A DNA stretch of 64,000 nucleotides from NCBI GenBank assembly GCA_027257055.1, contig JAPVLO010000881.1, positions 186,001 to 250,000 of the forward strand, read 5' to 3'. The stretch comes from Cephalopachus bancanus (taxonomy: Eukaryota; Chordata; Mammalia; Primates; Tarsiidae). Below are positions 11,461 through 23,520 of the stretch, piece after piece. The position numbers and the translations under genes are program-made. Within the stretch, counting starts at the first letter, position 1. Each line of letters begins with the position of its first letter. Under the pieces are notes generated by a model. The model was not told where the DNA came from, did not search any database, and worked only from the letters and a program-made list of their open reading frames with translations.

Positions 11461-11780
11461 CCCGCTTAAGGAACTACCAGCCTGATTAAATCTTGGGTCA
11501 GGTCAAACTACTTGCCCATAAGCCTTTGTAATTCAGTCTCTGGGTTGGTGAAGGGACTGGGAGATCTTGATTGGGGGTGGATGAGGGCTGTGGAGTATAA
11601 GCTCTGAGTAAACTGTACTGTCTAGAGCAAGATTTTTTTGGGGGGGTGAATACACTGACTGCTCCCCGATCCCAGGGTATCAGATTAAATAACCCTTTCT
11701 CCAGGCCTCTGCCTCTGGTCTCTGACTCTCGAGGGAGAGAGCAGCCTGTCTGTTAGGCCAGGACACTTGTGGGTTAAAAA
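11461..11780. other. Unassigned sequence
   Basis: Short unique interval between L1 and Alu sequence, with no gene evidence. Confidence 0.35.
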
Positions 11781-13852
11781 ATATATTTGTTTTTATTTTT
11801 GAGTCCGAATCTCATCTATTACCCATCTGCTGGGCTCAGGCAAGTCTTCTGTCTCAGCCTTCCAAGTAGCTGGAACTACAGGCATGCGCCACCACGCTCA
11901 GCTAACTTTTTGATTTATTGTAGAAACAAGTTCTCACCAAGTTGCACAGGCTGGGCTTGAACCCGTGGGCTCAGGCAGTACTCTCGCCTAGGCCTCCCAA
12001 AGTGCTGGGATTACAGACATGAGCCGCTGTGCCCGACCTATATTTTTTTTAGAGACAAAGTCCTTCTCAGTCCCCCAGACTGGAGTGCAGTGGCGCAATC
12101 CTAGCTCATTGTAACCTAGGACTCCTGAGCTCAAGGGTTCCTCCCACCACCACAGCCTCCTGTGTAGCTGAGACTAAAGGTACACACTATTACATTAATT
12201 TTTTTTTCTTTTAAGTTGGAGTCTCACTCCATCACCCAGGCTGGAGTGCAGCAGCGTGCTCATGGCCATCCCAGCGTCAACCTGCTGGGCTCCGTTTCCA
12301 CCTCAGCCTTCCAAGTAACGGGAACTACAGGCACGTGCTACCACGCCCAGCTAGTTGCCCAGGCTGGTCTGGAGCCTCCCAAAGTGCTGGAATTACAGGT
12401 TGAGCCATCAAGCCCGGCTTACCCAGCTAATTTTTAATTTTTTTTATTTTATAGTCTCACTATGTTGCCCAGCCTGGAGTCTCACTATGTTACCCAGGCT
12501 GGTCTGGAATTCCTGGGCTCAAGTGATACTCCCACCTCGGTCTCCCAAAGGGCTAGAATTTCAAGTGTGTGCCACTACGCTTGGTCTCGTGTTCCTTTTT
12601 TATTTTTTTATTTTTATTTTTTTTGAGTTCGAGTCTCACTCGCCCAGACTGGAGTGCAGTGGCCGCTCCCAGCCACCACAACCTTGACCTGCTGGGCTCC
12701 AGCAATCCTTCCGCTTCAGCCTTCCAAGTAGCTGGAACTACAGGTGCACGCTACCACGCCCAGCTAATTTTTTATTTATTGTAGAGATGAGGTCTTGCCA
12801 AGTTGGCCAGGCGGGTCTCGAACCCATGGGCTCAGGCAATCCACTCACCTCAGCCTCCCAAGGCATGGGATTACAGGCTGAGCCACAGAGCCTGGCTTCC
12901 TTTTTTTTTTTTTAAAGTCAGAGTCTCAGCCGAGCTCAGTGGCTCAGCCTGTAATCCTGTGTTTTGGGAAGCCGAGGTGAGAGGATTGCCTGAGCCTGCG
13001 GGTTCAAGACCTGCCTAGGCAACTTGGCGAGACCTCATCGCTAAAATAAATCAAAAAATTAGCCGGGCGTGGTAGCGCGCGTCTGTAGTTCCAGCTACTT
13101 GGAAGGCTGAGGCAGAAGGATCACCTGAGTCCAGCAGGTCGAGGCTGCAGTGGCCAGGAACATGCCACTGCCCTCCAGCCTGGGTGACAGAGTGAGACTT
13201 CAACTCAAAAAAAAAAAAAAAAAAAATAAAGTCAGAGTCTCACTCTATTGCCCAGGCTGGAGTGCAGAGGCATGCTCACGGCTACCACAGCCTCGATCTG
13301 CTGGGATCAGGTGATCTTTCCACCTCAGCCTTCCAAGGAACTGGAACTACAGGTGTGCGCCACCACGTCTAGCTAATTTTTTGATTTATTGTAGAGACAA
13401 GTTCTCATCAAGTTGCCCAGGCTGGTCTCAAACTTCTGGGCTCAGGCAATCCTCTTGCCTCCACCTCTCAAAATGCTAGGATTACAGGTGTGAACCACCA
13501 CACCCGGCTGTGTGTTCATTTTACTGCTGAATAGTTTTCATAGAATGTTGGCTGGGTACAGTGGTTCACATCTATAACCCCAGTACTTTTGGAGGCTGAG
13601 GCAGGAGGAACACTTGAACCCAGAAGTTAGAGACCAGCCTGGGCAACATAGCAAGACCTTGCCTCTACAAAAAAAATTTAAAAATTAGCCAGGGTTGTGG
13701 GTACGTACCTGTAGTCCCAGCTACTCAGGAAGCTGAGTCTGGAGGATAGCATGAGCCTCGGAGTTGAAGGTTGCGATAAACCGTGATCGTGCCAATGAGC
13801 TCCAGCCTGGACCACAGAGCAAGACTCTGTCTCTAAAAACAAACAAGCCCTC
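11780..13852. repeat. Dense Alu cluster with alternating orientation
   Basis: Approximate members: minus at 11780-12040, 12041-12200, 12201-12425, 12426-12590 (fragments) and 12591-12896 (full); plus at 12928-13226; minus at 13229-13511; plus at 13547-13852. The -/+/-/+ arrangement from 12591 onward, with spacers of only about 3-35 bp, creates several nearly back-to-back inverted repeats. Confidence 0.85.
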
Positions 13853-13922
13853 TAGAGGATTCTGATAAATGGAACAGTATCACTTACTACAAATAGAGGG
13901 TAACTGTAAAAGTAAGTGTATC

Positions 13923-14218
13923 AGCCGGGCTCTGTGGCTCAGCCTGTAACCCCTTACTTTGGGAGGCTGAGGTGAGTGGATTGCCTGAGTCCGCGGGTTT
14001 GAGACCCGCCTGGGCAACTTGGCTAGACCTCATCTCTACAATAAATCAAAAATTAGCCGAGCGTGGTCGCATGCGCCTGTAGTTCCAGCTACTTGGAAGG
14101 CTGAGCGGAAGGATCGCCGGAGCCCAGCAAGTTGAGGCTGCGGTGGCCGGGAGTGGCCACTGCACTCCAGTCTGGGCGACAGAGTGAGACTCCAACTCAA
14201 AAAAAAAAAAAAAAAAGT
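13923..14218 (+). repeat. Young lineage-specific Alu with perfect TSD
   Basis: Starts gccgggctctgtggctcagc and ends in an A tail. The 14-base sequence gtaagtgtatcagc occurs on both sides (about 13912 and 14216), an intact target-site duplication that marks a recent insertion. Confidence 0.95.
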
Positions 14219-14642
14219 AAGTGTATCAGCATGCCGCTTAAAATCCCCTTGTGGACCCCAGGTATACACTCCACTTTTGGGCAGGGGCTCCATTCTCAGA
14301 GGTTATAAAGAGAATACACCCCAGTCCCTCAACTTGTTCAATGCATAGCCCCTACACCTTTGCCTGGCGGTTCTGACTTTGGGAAACACTGATCTAATCT
14401 GACCATGAAAATCCAGGCTTTGAGGAGAGTGAAACTTGACCAGTGACATGGTCAGACTCCTCCCCCAGGGCCCTCACCCCTGTGGGGATGTTGGGGCAGC
14501 ACCCTCACGGTTGCAAGCAGGTGTAAACTCTGCCCCTATTTACTGCTGAGTGAAAAACCAGGCTCCAAAGCAGAATATGGGGCAGGTAGTATCTTGTGAA
14601 ATTACTATTTATAGTTGCACATTTATCAGGCAAAGTCAGAAA

Positions 14643-15708
14643 AAGGCTGGGCATAGTGGCTCACTCCTGGAATCCCAGCATTCTGGAAGGCTGAGGCAGG
14701 TAGACTGCTTGAGTCCAGGGGTTCCAGACTAGCCTGGGCAACATAATGAGACCTTGGCTCTACACAAAATCAAAAAGTTAGCTGGGCGTGGCGGCACATA
14801 CCTGTGGTTTCAGCTACTTGAAAGACTGAGGCAGAAGGATCGCCTGAGTCCAGTAGATCGAGGCTGCAGTGGCCGTGAGCATGCTGGGCACTCCAGCCTG
14901 GGCGACCGAGTGAGACTCCGACTCAAGAAAAAAAATTAGTCAGGTGTGGTGGTGCATGCCTGTAGTCCCAGCTACTCAGGAGGCTGAGATGGGAGATCAC
15001 CACAGCCTTGACCTGCTGAGTTCAGGTGATCCTTCCACCTCAGCCTTCCAAGTAGCTGGGACTACAGCCACACGCCACCACGCCTAGCTAATTTTTTGAT
15101 TTATCATAGAGACAAAGTCTTGCCATGTTGCCCACGTTGGTCTTGAACCTGTGGGCTCAGGCAATCCTCTTGCCTCCACCTCCCATAGTGTTGGCATTAC
15201 AGGTATGAGTCACCGTGGCCAGCTTTTTTCTTTTTTTAATAGAGATGGGTTAGACCAAATGAAGGTGTTAGCAAACAAGCAAACAAACAAATAAATAAAA
15301 CAGAGATGGGGTCTGGCTGTATCGCTCAGGCTGGTCTCAAGCTCCTGGACTCAGTGATCCTCCCGCTTTGGACTCCCAAATAGCTGGGATTACAGGCAAG
15401 AACCACCACACCTGGCCTGTTCCTGTATCTTTCTTTTTTTTTTTTTTTTTTTGAGTTGGAGTCTCACTCTGTCACCCAGACTGGAGTGCAGTGGCCGCCG
15501 TGGCCGCTCCCGGCCACTGCAGCCTCGACCTGCTGGGCTCTGGCGATCCTTCCGCCTCAGCCTTCCAAGTAGCTGAACTACAGGCGTGCGCTACCAAGTC
15601 TCTCCAAGTTGCCCAGGCGGGTCTCAAACCCGTGGGCTCAGGCAATCCACTCACCTCAGCCTCCCAAAGGCGCGGGATTACAGGCTGAGCCACCGAGCCC
15701 AGCTCCTG
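14643..15708. repeat. Alu cluster
   Basis: Plus at 14643-14933 and a plus fragment at 14934-14995. This fuses without a break to a minus fragment at 14996-15226. An older minus fragment lies at 15300-15418 and a young full minus copy at 15430-15705, the latter with TSD cctgtatctttct on both sides. Confidence 0.85.
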
Positions 15709-16715
<1,007 letters not shown>

Positions 16716-17019
16716 ATGAATAAACAAAAAGAAGCACAGTTCTAGTTCTTTCAGGGGGAGGGGTGGAAAAAAGATTCATCTCATGCTTTCGCCCTGAACC
16801 TAAACTTGAGAAAGCCAGAGGCAGTACATTTCTCAATGATCCTGATATTTTCTGCCTGGTTGTTGCTGGGTCACATGTGCAATTGCTTGCTGACCTCTTT
16901 CAACTGGTCTCCTAACATCCGACAACTTTGAAATGTTCCTCAGGTGCTTTTTTGGGACTTCCTACATAGACTGTCATTGGCAAATACTAGCTAAATTTTT
17001 TTCTTTTAATTTTATTTTT

Positions 17020-17615
17020 ATTTTTTGAGTCGGAGTCTCACACTGTCGCCCAGGCTGGAGTGCAGCTGCACACTCACAGCCACCGCAGCCTCGACCTGCT
17101 GGGCTCAGGCAATCCTTCTGCCTCAGCCTTCCAAGTAGCCGAAACTACAGGTACACACCACCACGCCTGGCTAATTTTTTATTTTATTGTTGAGAAGAGC
17201 TCTCATCAAATTGCCCAGGCTGGTCTCGAACTTGTGGGCTCAGGCAATCCTCTCGCCTCTGCCTCCCAAAGTGCTGGTATTACAAGCATGACACACCATG
17301 CCCAGCAAGACTGTTTTTTTGTTTTGTTTTGTTTTTTTGTTTTGTTTTTGAGTTGGAGTCTCACTCTGTCACCCAGACTGGAGTGCAGTGGCCGCTCCCG
17401 GCCACCGCAGCCTCGACCTGCTGGGCTCCAGCGATCCTTCCGCCTCAGCCTAAGTAGCCAGAACTAAAGGTGGGTGCTGCCACACCCGACTAATTTTTGA
17501 TTTATTGTAGAGGCAGGTCTCGCCAAGTTTCCTGGTTGGGTCTGGCTCAGGCAATCCATTTGCCTTGGCCTCCCAAAGTGCTGGGATTCCAGGCTGAGCC
17601 ACTGAGCCCGGCCAA
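17020..17615 (-). repeat. Two tandem minus-strand Alus
   Basis: Copies at about 17024-17310 and 17340-17614, joined by a T/G-rich (tttgt)n tail. Both carry the gagtcggagtctcac / gagttggagtctcac start of the local family. Confidence 0.9.
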
Positions 17616-17927
17616 GCCTGTTTTAACAAGTCCTACAGGTGATCACGGTGCACTCAAACGTTTGGCAACCACTGCTCTAAATAGTCAAATATTCTTTATT
17701 TGTAAAACAAATATCTGTGAAACAGTGCACCAGTATAACATTAAAAAGATATGCACTCACCTTTTAGCCTTATTTCCAAATTTAAATAATTGGTCTGTCT
17801 GATGTTAAGTTTGCTAGCTGCTATTTTGCTTTCCAAATGCTCTATTAACCTCAGGTAGTCTTCATCTATTCCTAATTTTTCTTGTTTCTCTTTTTAAATA
17901 AAAAATTATTTTCCAAATCGATCCTTT

Positions 17928-18175
17928 TTTTTTTTTTCTGAAAAAAGCCTGTCTCCCAGACTGGAGTGCAGTGGCACAATCACCGCTCACCACAGCTTTG
18001 ACCTCCTCTGCTCAGGTGATCCTCTCACCTCAGCCTTTTGAGTATCTGGGACTACAGCACTTGGTTGACTGAGGCAGAAGAATGGCCTGAGCCCAGCAGG
18101 TCGAGGCTGCGGTGGCCGTGAGTGGACCGCTGCACTCCAGCCTGGGCGACAGAGTGAGACTCCAACTCAAAAATA
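17928..18175. repeat. Chimeric Alu: minus left, plus right
   Basis: 17928-18058 reads in minus orientation, then switches at actacagcacttggttgact to a plus-strand right monomer ending in an (AAAT)n tail. A deletion between two opposed Alus, or inverted insertion, would produce this. Confidence 0.75.
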
Positions 18176-18272
18176 AATAAATAAATAAATAAATAATCTG
18201 CATTCACCTACTGATATGATAAAAATACAGTTGAACCATTTTAATGTTATTTTTAATTTGTTTGTTTGTTTG

Positions 18273-19582
18273 TTTGTTTTGAGTTGGAGTCTCACTCTGT
18301 CACCCAGACTGGAGTGCAGTGGCCGCTCCCGGCCACCGCAGCCTCGACCTGCTGGGCTCGGCGATCCTTCCGCCTCAGCCTTCCAAGTACCTGGAACTAC
18401 AGGCGTACGCTACCACGCCTGGCTGATTTTTTGATTTATTGTAGAGATGAGGTCTCGCTGCCCAGGCGGGTCTCGAACCCACGGGCTCAGGTAATCCACT
18501 CACCTCAGCCTCCTGAAGGCGCGGGATTACAGGCTGAGCCACCGAGCCCGGCTTAATTTTTAATTTATTTTTGAGTTGGAGTCTCACTCTGTCGCCCAGG
18601 CTGGAGTGCAGTGGCACGCTCCCGGCCATCGCAGCCTCAGTCTGCTGGGCTCTGGTGATCCTTCTGCTTCAGCCTTCCAAGTACCTGGAACTACAGGCAT
18701 GCGCTACCACGCCCGGATAATTTTTGCCCTGGTGGGTCTAGAACCTGCGGGCTCAGGCAATCCACTTGCCTCAGCCTCCCAGGCTGAGCCACCGAGCCCA
18801 GTCTTAAATTTTTTTTTAATTTAATTTTTAATTTTACATATGGGTCTCACTGTGTTATGACATAATTATAGCTCACAGTAGCTTTGAACTCCTAGGGTGA
18901 AAAGATCCTCCCCACCTCAGCCTCCTGAGTAGCTGGGAACGCAGGTGCATGCCACCACACCTGGCTAATTTGTTTTTTTTTTAAATTGAAGTCTCTGTTG
19001 CCCAGGCTGGAGCACAGTGACACAGTCAAGGCCACCACAGTCTCGACCTGCTGGGTTCAGGTAATCCTGGCTCAGCCTTCCAAGTAGCTGGAGCCACAGG
19101 CATGCGCCACCACACCTGGCTATTTTATTTTTTTAATTGTAGAGACGAGGTCTCGCCATGTTGCCCAGGCTGGTCTCAAACCCCTGAACTCAGGTAATGC
19201 TCTCGCCTCTGTCTCCCAAAGTACAGGGATTACAGGCATGAGCCACCACGTCTACCTAACTTTTATACATTTATTATTTATTTATTTTTTTATTATTATT
19301 TTTTGAGTTGGAGTCTCACTCTGTCGCCCAGACTGGAATGCAGTGACTGCTCCCAGCAACCACAGCCTCGATCCACTGGGCTCCGGTGATCCTTCCGCCT
19401 CAGCCTTCCGAGTAGCTGGAACCACAGGCGTGCGCTACCACGCCCGGCTAATTTTTGATTTATTGTAGAGATGAGGTCTCGCCAAGTTGCCCGGACAGGT
19501 CTCGAACCCGCGGGCTCAGGCAATCCACTCACCTTGGCCTCCCAAAGTGCTGGGATTACAGATCGAGCTACTGAGCCCGGCC
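18273..19582 (-). repeat. Five consecutive minus-strand Alus
   Basis: Approximate copies: 18273-18554, 18558-18805, 18838-18972, 18973-19262, 19296-19581. The segment 18966-19581 is the source or partner of a near-identical block at 20085-20700. Confidence 0.9.
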
Positions 19583-19639
19583 TACAAGCAGTTTCTAATT
19601 TGACTTCCAGATAAAGGTGGTCAAGTCATTGAAGGTGAT

Positions 19640-19930
19640 GACCTCCTTGACTTGGATTTGCAGGTGCCAAAACTATCACTCATCTAGTCAAATCCATGTC
19701 CAGCGGTGAGCAAAAAAGAATTACTTATCATGAAACACTGTTCTGGGTAGAAGGATAGGTAATTACCTCTGTGGAGGGAAGTACATAGGCTTTTTTCCTT
19801 GGGTAAATACTTAGGAGGGGAATTACTGCATTATATGGTGGGTGGTGTTTAACTTGATAAGAAACTGCTTAACAGTCTTCCAAAGTGTATCATTTTACAC
19901 TTGTACTTTAGTCTTCAGTTAAGGATAATT
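19640..19930 (+). repeat. Old L1 3'UTR fragment
   Basis: Phrases tgggtaaatacttaggaggg, ataagaaactgcttaacagt and caaagtgtatcattttacac match L1M 3' sequence, downstream of the portion seen at 11108-11460. Confidence 0.65.
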
Positions 19931-20815
19931 TTACAGGCATGCGCTATCACCCCCGGCTGATTTTTTGATTTATTGTAGAGATGAGGTCTCGCTGCCCAGG
20001 CGGGTCTCGAACCCGCGGGCTCAGGCAATCCACTCACCTCAGCCTCCCAAAGGCACGGGATTACAGGCTGAGCCACCGAGCCCGGCTAATTTGGTTTTTT
20101 TTATTGGAGTCTCTGTTGCCCAGGCTGGAGCACTGTGACACAGTCAAGGCCACCACAGTCTCGACCTGCTGGGTTCAGGCGATCCTGGCTCAGCCTTCCA
20201 AGTAGCTGGAGCCACAGGCATGCGCCACCACACCTGGCTATTTTATTTTTTTAATTGTAAAGACGAGGTCTCGCCATGTTGCCCAGGCTGGTCTCAAACC
20301 CCTGAACTCAGGTAATGCTCTCGCCTCTGTCTCCCAAAGTACAGGGATTACAGGCATGAGCCACCACGTCTACCTAACTTTTATACATTTATTTATTTAT
20401 TTATTTTTTTTTATTATTATTTTTTGAGTTGGAGTCTCACTCTGTCGCCCAGACTGGAGTGCAGTGGCTGCTCCCAGCAACCACAGCCTCGATCCACTGG
20501 GCTCCGGTGATCCTTCCGCCTCAGCCTTCCGAGTAGCTGGAACTACAGGCGTGCGCTACCACGCCCGGCTAATTTTTGATTTATTGTAGAGATGAGGTCT
20601 CGCCAAGTTGCCCAGCGGGTCTCGAACCCGCGGGCTCAGGCAATCTACTCACCTCAGCCTCCCAAAGTGCGGGATTACAGGCTGAGCCACCGAGCCCGGC
20701 ACATTTATTCATTTTTGAGTTCGAGTCACCCAGGTTGGAGTGCAGTGGCACAATCATGGCTCACTGCACCCTCCTGGGCTTGGTGGTCCTTCTGCCTCAG
20801 CCTCCCGAGTAGCTG
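19931..20815 (-). repeat. Minus-strand Alu block containing a duplicated segment
   Basis: A 3' Alu fragment (19931-20086) with the short ctcgctgcccaggcg deletion is followed by copies at 20087-20380 and 20410-20699 and a fragment at 20702-20815. 20085-20700 duplicates 18966-19581, including the shared non-Alu link around cacgtctacctaactttta. Confidence 0.9.
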
Positions 20816-20817
20816 TG

Positions 20818-21262
20818 AAAGGAAGCAAGAAAATTTACCCCAAAATATGGCTTTTTGACACAAGGTCTCTCTGATCTTCCAGCCTCCGCTTAGTGACAGA
20901 GAGGCTGGCTGCTTTCCCTCCCTGTTATTCATTATCTATAGCAGAGCGAAGAGCAAGAGGAGACCTCCCGTGAGCAGACCTCTTTACAAGTGTAAGGCCT
21001 GGGCTCTCGGTTCATTCAATTTCCAAAGAGAACTATTTGCAAGTCCTTCTCTGTTAACCTTTTCCTTCTCCTCCCATATCCTGTTTTACCAGAATGCAAG
21101 TCCTCAATCTTCTTGTTACCTTGAGATAGTATTTAAATTACTGTAACTCATTGGGAAGTTAGGTCTTTATTCTGAAAGCTCCTGTGTATACACATTAAAT
21201 AAAATTTGTATGCCTTTTCTTCTATTAATCAATCTAGTCTCATGTCAATGATTTTTTTTTTT
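20818..21262 (+). repeat. Old retroviral LTR, non-coding
   Basis: Solo-LTR-like: purine-rich start, then ttattctgaaagctcctgtg, attaaataaaatttgtatgc and cttctattaatcaatctag, the usual 3' layout (poly(A) signal, then a pyrimidine-rich R/U5) of ERV1-type LTRs. No internal viral genes are present. Confidence 0.5.
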
Positions 21263-21302
21263 TTTTGTGAAGCCTTAGGGGCCCAATGGCCATGGCCCCC
21301 TC

Positions 21303-22912
21303 AGCTGGGACTACAGGCATGTGCCACCACGTCTGTCTAATTTTATTTGTAAAGATGAGGTCTCACTACGTCTTGAACGCCTGGGTCAAGTCATCCTCCT
21401 GCCTTGGCCTCCGAAAGTGCTGAGATTGCAGCATGAGCCACCAAACCCGGTCCATTTTTTTTACATTCTTAAAATATAAGTTTTCTTTGATATGATGCAG
21501 TATTTTTTTTTTTTTTTTGAGTTGGAGTCTCACTCTTGCCCAGACTGGAGTGCAGTGGCCACTCCCTGCCACCGCAGCCTCGACCTGCTGGACTCCTGCG
21601 ATCCTTCCGCCTCAGCCTTCCAAGTAGCTGGAACTACAGGCGCCCGCTACCACGCCTGGCTAATTTTTTGATTTATTGTAGAGGTGAGGTCTAGCCAAGT
21701 TGCCCAGGCGGGTCTCGAACCCGTGGGCTCAGGCAATCCACTCACCTCGGCCTCCCAAAGCGCGGGATTACAGGCTGAGTCACTGAGCCCGGCCTTATAG
21801 TTTATTTAGAAAGTAAATTAGCCGGGCTCGGTGGCTCAGCCTGTAATCCTGCGCCTTGGGAGGCCTGAGGTGAGTGGATTGCCTGAGCCCGCGGGTTCGA
21901 GACCTGCCTGGGCAACTTGGGTGCCCTCATCTCTACAATAAATCAAAAAATTAGCCGGGTTTTGGTAGTGCCGCCTGTAGTTCCAGCTATTTGGGAAGGC
22001 TGGGGTGGAAGGATCCTGGAGCCCAGCGGGTCGGGGCTGCGGTGGCCGGGAGCGGTCACTGCACTCCAGTCTGGGCGACAGAGTGAGACTCCAACTTGGA
22101 AAAAGAAAAAAAAAAAAAAAAACTAAATTAGAGACAGAAAGAGGAGATTCATCTCCCAAGGTAGGGGAGGGGGCCAAAGCTTGAGAAAACATGTCCTGGC
22201 CATAGCTTAATGAGCACATGGCCACACAGAGTTTAGAAAGGCAATGATCGCTGGTTGCTTGTGGTTGAGTCCTTTTACTTATTTATGTATTATGTATGTA
22301 TGTATGTATGTATGTATATTTAGAGTTGAAGTCTCTCTGTCGCCCAGGCTGGATTGCAGTGGCACACTCACGGCCACCCTAGCATTGACCTGCTGGGCTC
22401 TGGTGATCCTTCCGTCTCAGTCTTCCAAGTAACCGGAACTACAGGCATGTACTATCATGCCTGGCTAATTTTTTTTTTTTTTTTAATTTATTGTAGAAAC
22501 AAGGTCTTGCCAAGTTGGCTGGGCTGGTCTCGAACCCACAGGCTCAGGCAGTTCACTGCCTTGGCCTCCCAAAGTGCTGGGATTGCGGGCTGAGCCACCG
22601 AGTCTGGCCTATTTTTATTTTTATTTTTATTTTTTGAGTCAGAGTCTCACTCTGTCGCCCAGGCTGGAGTGCATTGGCACACTCAAGTCCACCACAGCCT
22701 CAACCTGTTGGGGTCAGGTATCCTTCCACCTTAGCCTCCCAACTAGCTGGAATCACAGGAGTTTGCCAACATGCCCAGCTACTTTTTTTAATTTACTGTA
22801 GAGACCAGGTCTTGCCTAGTTGCCCAGGCAGGTCTTGAACCTGTGGGCTCAGGCAATTCTCTTGCCTCTGCCTCCCAAAGTGCTGGGATTACAGGCGTGA
22901 GCCACCACGCTA
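21303..22912. repeat. Alu cluster with a close inverted pair
   Basis: Minus fragment 21303-21452, minus 21504-21795, plus 21819-22112, minus 22318-22606, minus 22612-22912. The 21504/21819 pair are similar young copies separated by about 23 bp. An (ATGT)n run lies at 22284-22318. Confidence 0.9.
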
Positions 22913-23102
22913 ACTTGTTTTGTCTTTTTGTTTTCACTTCTCCAAGTCAATGCCAGAGACTGTCTTCCTAAACCATCCATTTGGTCAAAGTTACCAGTGA
23001 ACAGACTACTGCAACTGAAAGTAATAGATGTTTTTCTCCATCAGACTGGCAAAAAATGAAGATAAGCACCTAAGGTTGTGAAGCTGTAGGAAGGTTTTCC
23101 TG

Positions 23103-23500
23103 AGAATGTCAATCATTACAGCCCTTCTAGGGAGGCTGAGAACAGGAGGATTCCTTGAGCTCAGTAGTTCAAGGACAGCCTAAGCAACATAGCAAAGCAA
23201 GACCCTTGTCTCTTCTTTCTTCTTTGAGTTGGAGCCTCACTCTGTCACCCAGGCTGGAGTGCAGTGGCACACTCATGGCCACCGCAACCTTGACCTACTG
23301 GGCTCAGGCAATTCTTCTGCTTCAGCCTTCCAAGTAGCTGGAACTACACACACACTCCCACGCCGGGTTAAATTTTTTTTTTTTTTTTATTGTAGAGATG
23401 AGGTCTCACCAAGTTGCCCGGGTTGGTCTAGAACCCCTGAGCTCTCACTTTGGCCTCCCAAAACTGGGATCACAGGCTTGAGCCACCATAGCCGGCCCCT
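23103..23500. repeat. Plus Alu fragment and minus Alu
   Basis: A left-monomer fragment (23103-23215, plus) is followed by a minus copy at 23222-23497. Confidence 0.8.
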
Positions 23501-23520
23501 GTCTCTTTTAATAAAAAATG

